From assembly GCA_902800025.1 (NCBI GenBank), contig CADCDA010000002.1:62001-126000 (forward strand): 64,000 nt of DNA, read 5' to 3'. This DNA is from an uncultured Erysipelotrichaceae bacterium. GTDB lineage: Bacteria > Bacillota_I > Bacilli_A > RFN20 > CAG-826. Position numbers and translations under genes: made by a program. Shown piece by piece: positions 53,232 through 62,152 of this stretch (position 1 is its first letter; every line of letters begins with the position of its first letter). The notes beneath the pieces were generated by a model that worked only from the letters and a program-made list of their open reading frames with translations, made no database searches and was not told the DNA's origin.

Positions 53232-53816
53232 CTACTTCAAAGTGATCGTTTTGTTTTCGATTTTAATTTCGCCGTCCTTAGCCATTTTATACATGGTTCG
53301 GCTTAAAGATTCTCGTGTCAGATATAACTCTTTAGCGAGCTTTGTAACTGACTTGTAAGTAATCTGCTTGTTATAAAATGTAAGATAATATAAAAATCTG
53401 TCTCGAGCATTTCCGATGGTCAGTAATTTGATCTTAAAATTGAGTGTCTTAGAAAAATCTGATTGCTGTTTGAGATAGAGTTCTAGAAATTCAGGAGACG
53501 CTGATAAAGCCTTCATGAGTTCTTCTCGGCTCACGTAATAGATGACCGACTTTTCCATGGCGACGACATCTCCTCTATAAAATGGCTCACTAGAAAAAAT
53601 CAAGTTGTTCCCAAACATCTGATTTTTGGTGAGTTCGCTATAAACAACTTCTTTGCCATCTGAAAAATAAGAGATGATATTGATTTTGCCTGAAATGATA
53701 ATTCCGACTTTTTTGCATTCGTCACCTTCGAAGAAAAGAGTTTGATTTCTCTCGGCGGTTATCTCATCGTAATGAATTCCACTATTTTTGACTATAAATT
53801 TAACTAAATTGTTCAT
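53232..53816 (-). CDS. Crp/Fnr family transcription regulator
   Basis: This 194-residue regulator has an N-terminal cyclic-nucleotide-binding-like beta roll (about 15 to 110, FFEGDECKKVGIIISGKINI), a dimerization helix and a C-terminal winged helix (VTKLAKELYLTRESLSRTMYKM). There is only one cysteine (CKKVG), so an Fnr iron-sulfur cluster is not expected; the cAMP-contact residues of E. coli Crp are not recognisable, so the effector is unknown. It is divergent from a substrate-binding protein/permease operon, and a perfect palindrome GTGATTTAAATCAC lies between them. Confidence 0.88.
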   Translation of the reverse strand: MNNLVKFIVKNSGIHYDEITAERNQTLFFEGDECKKVGIIISGKINIISYFSDGKEVVYSELTKNQMFGNNLIFSSEPFYRGDVVAMEKSVIYYVSREELMKALSASPEFLELYLKQQSDFSKTLNFKIKLLTIGNARDRFLYYLTFYNKQITYKSVTKLAKELYLTRESLSRTMYKMAKDGEIKIENKTITLK

Positions 53817-53820
53817 ATCC

Positions 53821-53834
53821 GTGATTTAAATCAC
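53821..53834. promoter_or_regulatory. Crp/Fnr-type operator
   Basis: GTGATTTAAATCAC is a perfect palindrome with the GTGA-N6-TCAC half-sites of Crp. Leftward it overlaps the predicted start of the regulator gene (minus-strand TATAAT at 53844-53839). Rightward its centre is about 41.5 bases upstream of the predicted transporter start (TAGAAT, 53857-53862). Confidence 0.75.
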
Positions 53835-53838
53835 ATTT

Positions 53839-53844
53839 ATTATA
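53839..53844 (-). promoter_or_regulatory. -10 box of the Crp-family gene
   Basis: Minus-strand TATAAT, 22 bases before the ATG, with the palindrome immediately downstream, which fits autorepression. Confidence 0.55.
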
Positions 53845-53856
53845 TATTTATTCATA

Positions 53857-53862
53857 TAGAAT
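53857..53862 (+). promoter_or_regulatory. -10 box of the transporter operon
   Basis: TAGAAT with no good -35, as expected for an activator-dependent promoter; GAGG follows as ribosome-binding site for the ATG at 53881. Confidence 0.5.
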
Positions 53863-53880
53863 ATCAACGAGGTAAAAAAT

Positions 53881-54786
53881 ATGAAAAAAACTATCTTCCT
53901 ATTACCAGCGTTATTACTCGGGCTCGCTGGATGTAATAAACAACCCGAAAGCAACTACAATTTAGAATTAAAAGTTCTTGCTCCTACGGGCGCACCTGCT
54001 GTTGGATTATATCAATTTGCAACAAGTGAAAATTTCACTACCACCACCAATCCTCAAACTGGATTAATGCCAATGTTTAAGAGTAACGAATACGATGTAA
54101 TTGTTGCTCCTACTCATGGAGGTTTAAATCAAATCATTAATCAAGGTGCTAATTTTTCTTTAGCAGCCACTATTACCTTTGGTAATTTCTATATTGTTTC
54201 TATGGGAACAGATAGCAATAATACACTTGATGCTGGAGATAAAATCATTATATTTCAAGAAAATGATGTACCTGGCAAGGTTTTCAATTATTTATATGGA
54301 GATTTAGGGTTGTCTGTAACCGCCGTTGCTGCTGCGACCGATACTAAAATGATTCTAACTAATAATGGAATATTTGATGGGGTTCAATATGACTATGTTT
54401 ATACTGCCGAACCTGTTATGAGTGCTACAAGCAAGACAGCCTTTATTAATGTTCAAGAAGCCTTTAAAGAAAAAAGTGGAAACAAGATGATGACTCAAGC
54501 ATCGGTATTCATTAGAAACAGTGTAGAATCAGCTAAAGCTGATAAGTTTCTTTCTTCTCTTAAAAAAGGCATTGAAGATGGTCTTAACGACCCTGATTTA
54601 ATCAAAACTGAAATCGAGAAATTGGGATCTACCGCAGAACAACAAAACAAGTTTGGTGTTCCAGGAGCAATGGCGAAAAAAGTCAGTACTAATAACGGAT
54701 TTGGTTTAGGGTTTAAATACGCTTCTGAAATTGAAGAAGACATCAAAGCATTTGTCAAAATTGTTAATCCAAATTTGGAGCTTTAA
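53881..54786 (+). CDS. ABC transporter substrate-binding lipoprotein (SsuA/TauA/NitT-like)
   Basis: This 301-residue lipoprotein has a signal peptide with lipobox LAGC (Cys18), then a periplasmic-binding-protein fold: ELKVLAPTGAPAVGLYQF at the start, YDVIVAPTHGG and YDYVYTAEPVMSATS. The organisation fits NMT1/THI5 or NitT/TauT-type binding proteins that take sulfonates, nitrate, thiamine precursors or similar small molecules; the ligand cannot be deduced. Its stop overlaps the permease start by one base. No ATPase gene is adjacent. Confidence 0.8.
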   Translation: MKKTIFLLPALLLGLAGCNKQPESNYNLELKVLAPTGAPAVGLYQFATSENFTTTTNPQTGLMPMFKSNEYDVIVAPTHGGLNQIINQGANFSLAATITFGNFYIVSMGTDSNNTLDAGDKIIIFQENDVPGKVFNYLYGDLGLSVTAVAAATDTKMILTNNGIFDGVQYDYVYTAEPVMSATSKTAFINVQEAFKEKSGNKMMTQASVFIRNSVESAKADKFLSSLKKGIEDGLNDPDLIKTEIEKLGSTAEQQNKFGVPGAMAKKVSTNNGFGLGFKYASEIEEDIKAFVKIVNPNLEL

Positions 54787-55550
54787 TGAAAGAATTCTAT
54801 AAGAATAAGTACTTTTTAACATTTCTAGGAATTATTGTATTCTTTTTACTTTGGTTTGTGATTTATTTTATCGCTGGTCAAAGTCAGGCAATCTTTCCTT
54901 CTCCTTTAGAGACTTTCCAAGAAATGTTTATATATTTAGGTGATCCATTTACCTATAAATGCATTTGGGGTTCTTTCTCTAGAATGCTTATTGGTTTTGG
55001 TATCGCTGCGGTTATTGGAATCCTTGTTGGAGTCATTGTTGGTAACTTCACAAATCTCAAATATGTCTTTAATCCAACGATGATTGCCCTTAAAGCAATA
55101 CCTACTGCAGCGTTAACCTTCTTGTTCCTTGTTTTAGCAGGGCTAAAGAACGCGCCTATTTATATTGTTGTAATTATTGTCTTTCCAATTGTTTATGAAG
55201 CCACTGTGGCTGGCTATTCATCTATTGATGAATATGTATTAATGTCCACTAGAGTTGATGGCGCAACTAGACTTAAAAGCAATCTTAGAGTTCGCTTTCC
55301 TCTCGCATTACCTACAATTGGGCTTGGATTAATTAGCAGTTTCGCTCTTTCATTCAAGATTGAAATCATGGCGGAAGTCATCTCTGGAAGTTCGTCTTAT
55401 GGACTTGGTAGAGCCATTCAAAATGCCTATATCAATTCCACAAACGGTATGGTTCCTACATTCGCGTATTCGCTCATCGCAATTATTGTGATGCTACTAG
55501 TCACTTTAATTCTCGATATAGTTAAGAAATCACTCAAATTAAAAGCTTAG
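54786..55550 (+). CDS. ABC transporter permease (SsuC/TauC family)
   Basis: This 254-residue permease has about six transmembrane helices and the EAA-type cytoplasmic loop near residues 145 to 185 (MSTRVDGATRLKSNLRVRFPLALP), the ATPase docking site. It belongs to the BPD_transp_1 family of nitrate/sulfonate/taurine type. It pairs with the upstream lipoprotein. The operon ends right after it at a bidirectional terminator, so the nucleotide-binding subunit must come from elsewhere. Confidence 0.88.
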   Translation: MKEFYKNKYFLTFLGIIVFFLLWFVIYFIAGQSQAIFPSPLETFQEMFIYLGDPFTYKCIWGSFSRMLIGFGIAAVIGILVGVIVGNFTNLKYVFNPTMIALKAIPTAALTFLFLVLAGLKNAPIYIVVIIVFPIVYEATVAGYSSIDEYVLMSTRVDGATRLKSNLRVRFPLALPTIGLGLISSFALSFKIEIMAEVISGSSSYGLGRAIQNAYINSTNGMVPTFAYSLIAIIVMLLVTLILDIVKKSLKLKA

Positions 55551-55580
55551 GTTCATCGCCTAAGCTCTTTTATTATTTTT
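55544..55580. terminator. Bidirectional terminator between permease and deoB
   Basis: AGCTTAGG (55544-55551) pairs with CCTAAGCT (55559-55566), seven-base loop. T-rich tract on the right and A-rich tract on the left serve the two converging genes. Confidence 0.85.
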
Positions 55581-56790
55581 CTAATACTTCTTTGATTGGT
55601 TCACCAACAAGATTATTTGGCATCTTTAATTTGAAGTTTTCAAGGACTGTCGCACCGATATCGCCAAAGCTTACTCTTTCTTCAAGATAACGTCCATTTT
55701 TAATGGATGGAGAATACATGAGTAGAGGTATTTTTTCTCTTGTGTGATCAGTTCCTGGCCAAGTTGGATCGTTACCGTGATCTGCAGTGATGATTAATAA
55801 ATCATCCTCTCTCATCTTGGACATGAATTCACCGACTCTGATGTCAAATCTTTCAAGAGCCTTACCGTATCCGATTGGGTCTCTTCTATGGCCGTATTCA
55901 CTATCAAACTCAACTAGATTAACGAAGCACAAGCCTGTGAAATCTTCTTCAGTTAATTCTTTAATGGTCTTATCCATTCCGTCTTCATTAGAAACGATTT
56001 TTGTGGTTTTAGTAACTCCATAGCCATCAAAGATATCGCTAATCTTACCGACACAGTCGGTCATAAAGCCGTTTTCCATTAGAACATTCATTGCGGTTGG
56101 AATTGATGGTTTTAAGGCTAAATCATGTCTATTAGTGGTTCTTTTAAAGGTCTCTTTGGTTTTACCAACATATGGACGAGCGATAACTCTACCAACCATC
56201 CATTCTGGTTTCATACAGATCTCTCGAGCAATTTCACAGCAGCGGTATAATTCTTCTAAGCCTGTGACTTCTTCACTAGCGGCAATTTGAAGAACCGAAT
56301 CGCTAGAAGTATAGACGATAAGAGAATTATCTCTTATTTGTTCTTCACCTAAGTCTTTAATGATTTGTGTACCACTTGCCGCGCAGTTACCGATAACTTT
56401 ATGGCCGGTTCTTTTTTCTAACTCATCAATGAGTTCTTTTGGGAAACCAGTATCTGTAAAGGTCTTAAATGGGATTTTAGTGTTGATGCCCATCATTTCC
56501 CAGTGGCCTGTCATCGTATCCTTGCCATTGCTTACTTCTCTAGCTCTAGCAACGTAAGAATGTGGGTGACTCACTTTGTGAGTGCCACGGATATCTGCTA
56601 AATCGGCAATACCGATTTTGTTCATATTTGGGATATTTAATCCGTTTGGCATTTTTTCAGCGATATGGACGAAGGTGTTGCTTCCAACATCGGTATGACC
56701 AGCATTGAAAAATTTATCAGCATCTGGCTCATATCCAATACCTGCTGAATCAGCGACGATTACGAATATTCTTTTGTATGGGAATGACAT
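55573..56790 (-). CDS. deoB: Phosphopentomutase
   Basis: DeoB interconverts ribose-1-phosphate and ribose-5-phosphate in nucleoside breakdown. The protein (405 residues from MSFPYKRIFVIV) has DSAGIGYEPDADKF with the first metal Asp, HTDVGSNT, HWEMMGI, and late ITADHGNDPTWPGTDHTREK with metal ligands of the alkaline phosphatase superfamily. The start at 56790 follows AAAGGAGA; an ATG eight codons upstream would contain that site. It lies downstream of xerD, as in Bacillus where it is drm next to ripX. Confidence 0.97.
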   Translation of the reverse strand: MSFPYKRIFVIVADSAGIGYEPDADKFFNAGHTDVGSNTFVHIAEKMPNGLNIPNMNKIGIADLADIRGTHKVSHPHSYVARAREVSNGKDTMTGHWEMMGINTKIPFKTFTDTGFPKELIDELEKRTGHKVIGNCAASGTQIIKDLGEEQIRDNSLIVYTSSDSVLQIAASEEVTGLEELYRCCEIAREICMKPEWMVGRVIARPYVGKTKETFKRTTNRHDLALKPSIPTAMNVLMENGFMTDCVGKISDIFDGYGVTKTTKIVSNEDGMDKTIKELTEEDFTGLCFVNLVEFDSEYGHRRDPIGYGKALERFDIRVGEFMSKMREDDLLIITADHGNDPTWPGTDHTREKIPLLMYSPSIKNGRYLEERVSFGDIGATVLENFKLKMPNNLVGEPIKEVLEK

Positions 56791-56827
56791 ATGTATATGT
56801 CTCCTTTCAAACATTAATTAGTTTATA

Positions 56828-57709
56828 CTATTTTTTGTTCATGAACAAATCATATGCACTAATAATTCGTTTAGTGGATATATGTGTATAGATTTGTGTT
56901 GTTGCAATATTAGTGTGTCCAAGCATTTCTTGGACCGCTCTAAGTTCAGCGCCACCTTCTAACATATGGGTGGCAAAGCAGTGTCTTAAAGTATGCGGAG
57001 ATATTGGAGTAGTTATTCCAACTTCTGAAGCATATTTTCTTATCTGCTTAAAGAAGTAGATTCTTGAGATTGGTTTACCGCTTCTATTTAAAAATAGATA
57101 TTTGGAGTGTTTGCCGTTAAAAAGATCTCTTACTTCGTTTATATATTTGACAACATATTCTTCAGCGAAGTCTCCCATTGGTACTTTTCTTTCCTTTGCC
57201 CCTTTACCAAAAACTTTGATAATTCCTTTATTAAGAATGACGTTTTTCTTTTCTAAAGAAAGAAGTTCACTAACACGTAATCCAGAAGCATACATAAGTT
57301 CTAACATCGCCTTATCTCTAATCCCGCTTGGTGAGTTCATATTTGGAGCGCTTAATAGTAAATCAACTTCTTCTACAGACAAACAGTTAGGAAGAGTTTT
57401 TTCTTTCTTTGGAGGATCAACTTCTGGAATATCTCCATCATAATAACCATCTCTCTTTAAGAAAGTATAGAAGCCTCTAATAGAAGATAATCTTCTTAAA
57501 GCAGAAGAAGCGCGTCTACCAATTTTGATTTGATGCTCTAAAAAAGAAGCGAGGTCATAAGGAGATAAATCATTCGTATCTTTTTTATCTGGAAAGAACA
57601 TGAAAAATCTTTTCAAATCATCTAAATATGATTCGACTGTGTTTATCGATAAACCCTTCTCAACGAGAAGATATTGATTATATAAATCAATTGCGTCTAC
57701 TATTTCCAT
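56828..57709 (-). CDS. xerD: Tyrosine recombinase XerD-like
   Basis: This site-specific recombinase, of 293 residues, resolves chromosome dimers at dif. The N-terminal SAM-like domain (YNQYLLVEKGLSINTVESYLDDL) is followed by the catalytic domain with Arg in ASGLRVSELLSL, HTLRHCFATHML (HxxR), LGHTNIATTQIY (His and Tyr). The order dinB-xerD-deoB and housekeeping context favour XerD over a phage integrase. It overlaps dinB by 23 bases. Confidence 0.9.
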   Translation of the reverse strand: MEIVDAIDLYNQYLLVEKGLSINTVESYLDDLKRFFMFFPDKKDTNDLSPYDLASFLEHQIKIGRRASSALRRLSSIRGFYTFLKRDGYYDGDIPEVDPPKKEKTLPNCLSVEEVDLLLSAPNMNSPSGIRDKAMLELMYASGLRVSELLSLEKKNVILNKGIIKVFGKGAKERKVPMGDFAEEYVVKYINEVRDLFNGKHSKYLFLNRSGKPISRIYFFKQIRKYASEVGITTPISPHTLRHCFATHMLEGGAELRAVQEMLGHTNIATTQIYTHISTKRIISAYDLFMNKK

Positions 57710-58883
57710 TTTTCTTTATCTCACTTGCTCTTTTTAAAGGCTGACCTTTGATTTTTCTATTGAGGTCATTAATTAATAGTTTTGTCTTACTTTCTTCTTC
57801 ATGTCTTTCATAGTCAAAGAAAGTCATTTGCACTTTCATATCTTGAACACTGATGAGGTTTTGTAAAGTCACCCCAACTGCGCGGATAGTCATATCTAAG
57901 AAATTGCTTTCATATAATTTAATCGCATAGTTAAAAATATCTTTCGCGCTATTCGTGTGATTTTGGAAAGTTAAAGATTTATTATGAGCTTTATAGTCTG
58001 TATCTTTAACCATGATTTGAATTGTGTTTCCAATTCGATTATCTCTTTTTGCTCTTTCAGATACTTCGTAAGAAAGCATTTCAAAGACTGGTTTTATCTC
58101 TTCGTACTTATTGGTGTCTTCTTTTAAGGTTGTCGAGTTACCAATTGATTTAGGATCTTCCCATTCGGTGATAATTTTATCTGACCCTTTTCCGTTGAGC
58201 CAATCTTTTAATTCACTAGAAAACTTACCAACAATGTTTAAAACATTGACGTCATCATTATTGAGAGCGTTAGCGAGATCTCCGATAGTCTTAATTCCGA
58301 TATTTTTTAATCTAGGAGCGGTCTTTTTTCCAACTCCAAAAGTGTCTTCAACAGGAAGAGGATAAATAATCTTTTTAATATCTCTTCTTCTAATGATTGT
58401 TAATCCCATTGGCTTTTGATAGTCACTCCCCATCTTCGCTAAAAATTTAGTGGGTCCAACTCCAATTGAGCACTTTAATCCAGTGGTCTCAAACAAAGTT
58501 TGCTGAACCATTCTAAAATATTTTTCAACATCTTTTTCTTTCTTAATGACATCAGTAAAATCGGCGAATAGCTCGTCCACTGACGCCATTTCAATATTTG
58601 GGGTGATGGTTCTGATATAGTTTCTAAATCGATGAGATAGCATCGAATAGAAATGAAAGTCTGGATGAATAACAAGTAGATTTGGACATAACTTAAGAGC
58701 CTTATTCATCGGCATCCCACTACGAACACCATATTTCCTCGCTTCATAAGAGCAAGTTGAAACAACGCCAGCTCTTCCAATGTGTCCAATTGCGACGGCT
58801 TTATTTTCTAAAGATGGATCGCGGATTTCTTCGCATCTTACAAAGAAAGCATTTAAATCGATATGAACGATAACTCTTGCCAT
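57687..58883 (-). CDS. dinB: DNA polymerase IV (Y family)
   Basis: DinB is an error-prone lesion-bypass polymerase. The 398-residue protein has VIVHIDLNAFFVRCEE, YEARKYGVRSGMPM, and the catalytic SVDELFADFTD. HhH motifs lie in the thumb (TFGVGKKTAPRLKNIG) and a little-finger domain follows. No QL(S/D)LF beta-clamp motif is obvious, though QMTFFDYE near the C-terminus may serve. On the minus strand TTAACA, an 18-base spacer and TATAAT lie only six bases before the ATG, so the mRNA is predicted leaderless. Confidence 0.95.
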   Translation of the reverse strand: MARVIVHIDLNAFFVRCEEIRDPSLENKAVAIGHIGRAGVVSTCSYEARKYGVRSGMPMNKALKLCPNLLVIHPDFHFYSMLSHRFRNYIRTITPNIEMASVDELFADFTDVIKKEKDVEKYFRMVQQTLFETTGLKCSIGVGPTKFLAKMGSDYQKPMGLTIIRRRDIKKIIYPLPVEDTFGVGKKTAPRLKNIGIKTIGDLANALNNDDVNVLNIVGKFSSELKDWLNGKGSDKIITEWEDPKSIGNSTTLKEDTNKYEEIKPVFEMLSYEVSERAKRDNRIGNTIQIMVKDTDYKAHNKSLTFQNHTNSAKDIFNYAIKLYESNFLDMTIRAVGVTLQNLISVQDMKVQMTFFDYERHEEESKTKLLINDLNRKIKGQPLKRASEIKKNGNSRRN

Positions 58884-58889
58884 GTCATT

Positions 58890-58919
58890 ATTATATAATG
58901 GATTAAATTATTATGTTAA
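58890..58919 (-). promoter_or_regulatory. Promoter of dinB, candidate leaderless start
   Basis: Minus-strand TTAACA (58919-58914), 18-base spacer, TATAAT (58895-58890); the ATG at 58883 follows after six bases, exactly where transcription should begin. Confidence 0.6.
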
Positions 58920-58928
58920 CTAATTATA

Positions 58929-58959
58929 TAAAAAATAAAAGTAGCCTTTCGACTACTTT
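58929..58959 (-). terminator. Terminator after dxs
   Basis: On the minus strand AAAGTAG (58959-58953) pairs with CTACTTT (58944-58938), eight-base loop, then TTATTTTTT. Confidence 0.82.
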
Positions 58960-60802
58960 ATAATAGTTCAATAACATCATCTACGGTGATTTTAAATTCT
59001 TCCCTTTGTTCTTTAATTGAAGCTTGCTTCACAAAGATAGTTGGAACGCATTTGACAATGACTTCACCTTGATATTTGTTGGCGAATAATTCACTTTCTA
59101 ACGCATTAGCGAATCCTTCTTTGGTGGCATATGGGTTATAGATGATAACTCTTTTATATTTAAGCAAAGCTTGGACTTTCGCCTTATCCATTGGTCTAAG
59201 ATAAATTGCGTTATATAAAGTCACATCTTTCTTATTTTCAATAAGAGCAGCCTTTAATTTCATCGTTAATGGACCAGTAGAGACAATTGCGGTGTCTTTT
59301 CCTTCGAGTTCGACTTTCCAACTTCCATAAGGAATTTTCTTAACTTCGTCTCCTTTAGTGGAGAAGAATTCTCTTGGGTAACGAATCGCGAACACTCCAT
59401 GGTTACAAAGACTTTCTTTCACTAATGAAAGAGCTTCACTGCTTCTACTCGCCATCGTAATTGTGACGTTAGGAATTGTATATAAGAATGCTTCATCATA
59501 GATGCCTTGATGAGTTTCTCCATCATTGCCCACTAAGCCCGCTCGATCAATTAATAAAGTCGCGTTAAGATTCATTCTCGCTAAATCGTGAGATAATTCA
59601 TCATAACTTCTTTGAAGGAATGTTGAATAAATAGAAATCACTGGATGGAAGCCACTTACCGCTAAACCGCCTGCAAATGTGAAGGCGTGTTCTTCAGAGA
59701 TACCGACATCCACTACTCGATTTGGATAAATGTTAAATAATGAATCAAGGGCGCTACCATGTCCTGTAGCCGGAACAATAGTAACAATCTTTTCATTAAT
59801 TGCCATTTCGTTCTTTAAAAGAACAGCGTATTGTGAACTCCAAGAAACAGTTGCTTCTTTAGTGGCGATTTCTCCAGTTTCGATATTGAATTTAGAAACA
59901 CCGTGCCAGTCCCCTTCGGTGTCTTCTTCAGCGAATTCATAACCCTTGCCTTTAATGGTTTTAAGGTGGATAACCACTGATTTACTTTGTTTTTTTGCTC
60001 TCACTAAAGCGTGATCGATTTGTCGAATATAATGTCCATCGATTGGTCCGATAACTGAATAACCAAGGTTATCGAATATTGTCATGTTAATGACTTTTCT
60101 CTTAAACCAGTTTTTGATTCTCGTAAATTTAACGAGTAACCAACGACCAAATCTTCCCTTTAAGACGTGTCTCATCGCACCCTTAGTCTTACGGTAGATT
60201 ATAGAGGTTGAGAAGTTTCTAAATAATCTAGATAAACCTCCGACTCCCTTAGAAATTGACATATCGTTATCGTTTAATACGATAATAACTTTGTGTCCGC
60301 TTTGAGCGAGTTCGTTTAAACCTTCAAAGGCTAAACCGTTTTGAAGTGATGAATCGCCAATAAAGGCGATAATGTCATATTTTTCACCACTTAGGTCTCT
60401 TGCATACGCTAAACCGGTGGCGACACTAATTGAAGTTGAAGAGTGTCCAGCTTCAAAGTGGTCATATGGAGACTCTGACATCTTTTGGAATCCGCTGACA
60501 CCACCCTTTTGTCTAAGTGTGTCTAAGTTTCTTCCGGTTAAGATTTTATATGTATAACATTGATGGCCAACATCAAAGACAATTTTGTCTTTTGTGAAAT
60601 CGAAATTCTTACATAATGAAATAATCGCTTCAACTGTTCCTAAGTTACTAGAAAGGTGTCCACCATTTTTAGATGTAACATCAATTATGTACTTACGAAT
60701 GTCTTCGCTTAAAAGATCCAATTCCGGATAACTCATTCCTTTTAGGAATTCAGGATTTTGGATTGATTTTAAATCAATATGTTGCAATTCTTTTTTGGCC
60801 AT
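58958..60802 (-). CDS. dxs: 1-deoxy-D-xylulose-5-phosphate synthase
   Basis: Dxs joins pyruvate and glyceraldehyde-3-phosphate, the first MEP step, with thiamine diphosphate. The 614-residue protein has VGHQCYTYKILTGR, the ThDP motif GDSSLQNGLAFEGLNEL ending in ND, EDTEGDWHGVSKFN, and transketolase-like DVGISEEHAFTFAGGLA and DRAGLVGNDGETHQG. The ATG at 60802 (MAKKELQHID) is chosen over a TTG two codons upstream. It lies after xseB, as in many Bacillota, and makes three MEP genes in the window. Confidence 0.97.
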   Translation of the reverse strand: MAKKELQHIDLKSIQNPEFLKGMSYPELDLLSEDIRKYIIDVTSKNGGHLSSNLGTVEAIISLCKNFDFTKDKIVFDVGHQCYTYKILTGRNLDTLRQKGGVSGFQKMSESPYDHFEAGHSSTSISVATGLAYARDLSGEKYDIIAFIGDSSLQNGLAFEGLNELAQSGHKVIIVLNDNDMSISKGVGGLSRLFRNFSTSIIYRKTKGAMRHVLKGRFGRWLLVKFTRIKNWFKRKVINMTIFDNLGYSVIGPIDGHYIRQIDHALVRAKKQSKSVVIHLKTIKGKGYEFAEEDTEGDWHGVSKFNIETGEIATKEATVSWSSQYAVLLKNEMAINEKIVTIVPATGHGSALDSLFNIYPNRVVDVGISEEHAFTFAGGLAVSGFHPVISIYSTFLQRSYDELSHDLARMNLNATLLIDRAGLVGNDGETHQGIYDEAFLYTIPNVTITMASRSSEALSLVKESLCNHGVFAIRYPREFFSTKGDEVKKIPYGSWKVELEGKDTAIVSTGPLTMKLKAALIENKKDVTLYNAIYLRPMDKAKVQALLKYKRVIIYNPYATKEGFANALESELFANKYQGEVIVKCVPTIFVKQASIKEQREEFKITVDDVIELL

Positions 60803-60811
60803 AGACAAATA

Positions 60812-61009
60812 TTATTTACCCACTTTGATAACTTTTTCAACTTTACTTTCAGCTTTTTTGAGTTCTTCAGAGAGTAAAGAGATGATTTTTTGTCCTTCTT
60901 CATATAATGAAAGGCTCTCATCGATTGAGATTTCTTTTTGTTGAATATCGTTAACGATTTGTTTAAGACGATTGAGCTCCTCTTCGAAGTTAACTACTTT
61001 TTCTTCCAT
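60812..61009 (-). CDS. xseB: Exodeoxyribonuclease VII small subunit
   Basis: This 65-residue helical protein reads FEEELNRLKQIVNDIQQKEI and SLSLYEEGQKIISLL, the two-helix pattern of XseB. Several copies bind each XseA and are required for exonuclease activity on single-stranded DNA. It starts two bases after the xseA stop and is followed by dxs, the standard order. Confidence 0.94.
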   Translation of the reverse strand: MEEKVVNFEEELNRLKQIVNDIQQKEISIDESLSLYEEGQKIISLLSEELKKAESKVEKVIKVGK

Positions 61010-61011
61010 CT

Positions 61012-62151
61012 TTATTCTCCTTTGATTTCGGTGATGGTACTTGTTAGTTCACCATCCGATAAGATTGTTTTAATTTTTTTGTCTTTCTTTAATCCTTTAA
61101 CTGAAGTTAATGGTTTGCCGTTTTCATCTAGTGAGATTGAATATCCTCTAGATAACACCGCTTTTGGATTAAGAAGTTCGAGTTGTGTTTTTAAATGTTC
61201 GAGTTCGATTCTTTGGTCTTCCACTTTGTTATGAAGCGCTTCAAGCAAATCTTTTTTAACGGTTTCAAGTTCTTCTTTCTTATTTCCAATAAGGGAAGCA
61301 ATAGCTTGCTCCATCGTTAATGAAGCATAATCGAATTCCTTTTCAATTTCTCTTTTGTCCACTGTTGCTAGTTCAGCCGCTCCTGTTGGAGTTGAGGCTC
61401 TTTTATCAGCGACATAATCGATTAAGGTCATATCGATTTCGTGCCCTACAGCGGCGATAATTGGAATTTTACTATTTGCTACCGCTCTTACTAAGTTTTC
61501 GTCGTTAAACGCGCTTAAATCCTCACTAGCGCCCCCACCTCGACCGATAATAAGAGTGTCCAAATCATATTTTTGAGATTCTTTGAACGCTTTTAGTAGT
61601 TCTATAGGTGCTTGTTCACCTTGTACTAATGATGGAAAGACATAAATGTCTGCGATTGGATAACGTCGTTTGATATTAGTAACAATATCGCGTATAGCTG
61701 CTCCATTAGGGGCGGTGATCACTCCAATAGCCTTTGGATAGATATTGATTGGTCTTTTTCTACTTTCATCAAATAGTCCTTCGGAAGCTAGTTTCTTTTT
61801 GAGCTTTTCAAACTCTAATAGTTGCTGACCGACTCCATATTCTTCCATCTCAAAGACGTTAAGGTTATAACTTCCTCTAGGGACATAAGCGTCAACACTA
61901 GCGAGAACCACGACTTCTTGTCCATTTTCTGGGGCGAACGATATACGCTTTGCGTAAGTAGAAAACATCACTGCGTTAATTGTCGATTCGTTATCTTTGA
62001 GTGAAAAATAAAAATGTCCACTTGGATAGACTTTAAAGTTACTAATTTCACCTCTTACACGAACGAATTTTAGTTTCTCATCGCTCGTGAGGATGGCTTT
62101 AACATAGTTATTGATATCTGATACGAAGAAAATTGGACTTGTTTCGTACAT
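61012..62151 (-). CDS. xseA: Exodeoxyribonuclease VII large subunit
   Basis: XseA is the catalytic subunit that degrades single-stranded DNA to oligonucleotides. The 379-residue protein has an N-terminal OB fold (VRGEISNFKVYPSGHFYFSLKD), the catalytic core with GVITAPNGAAIRDI, GRGGGASEDL, AVGHEIDMTLIDYVADKRASTPTGAAE, and a coiled-coil C-terminus. It is a little shorter than the E. coli enzyme in the coiled coil, as usual for Bacillota. It follows nusB directly. Confidence 0.97.
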   Translation of the reverse strand: MYETSPIFFVSDINNYVKAILTSDEKLKFVRVRGEISNFKVYPSGHFYFSLKDNESTINAVMFSTYAKRISFAPENGQEVVVLASVDAYVPRGSYNLNVFEMEEYGVGQQLLEFEKLKKKLASEGLFDESRKRPINIYPKAIGVITAPNGAAIRDIVTNIKRRYPIADIYVFPSLVQGEQAPIELLKAFKESQKYDLDTLIIGRGGGASEDLSAFNDENLVRAVANSKIPIIAAVGHEIDMTLIDYVADKRASTPTGAAELATVDKREIEKEFDYASLTMEQAIASLIGNKKEELETVKKDLLEALHNKVEDQRIELEHLKTQLELLNPKAVLSRGYSISLDENGKPLTSVKGLKKDKKIKTILSDGELTSTITEIKGE

Positions 62152-62152
62152 A

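Noticed and set aside
56828-57709. Phage integrase and attachment site
   Set aside because: The recombinase lies in the conserved dinB-xerD-deoB order with no flanking repeats, tRNA or phage genes.
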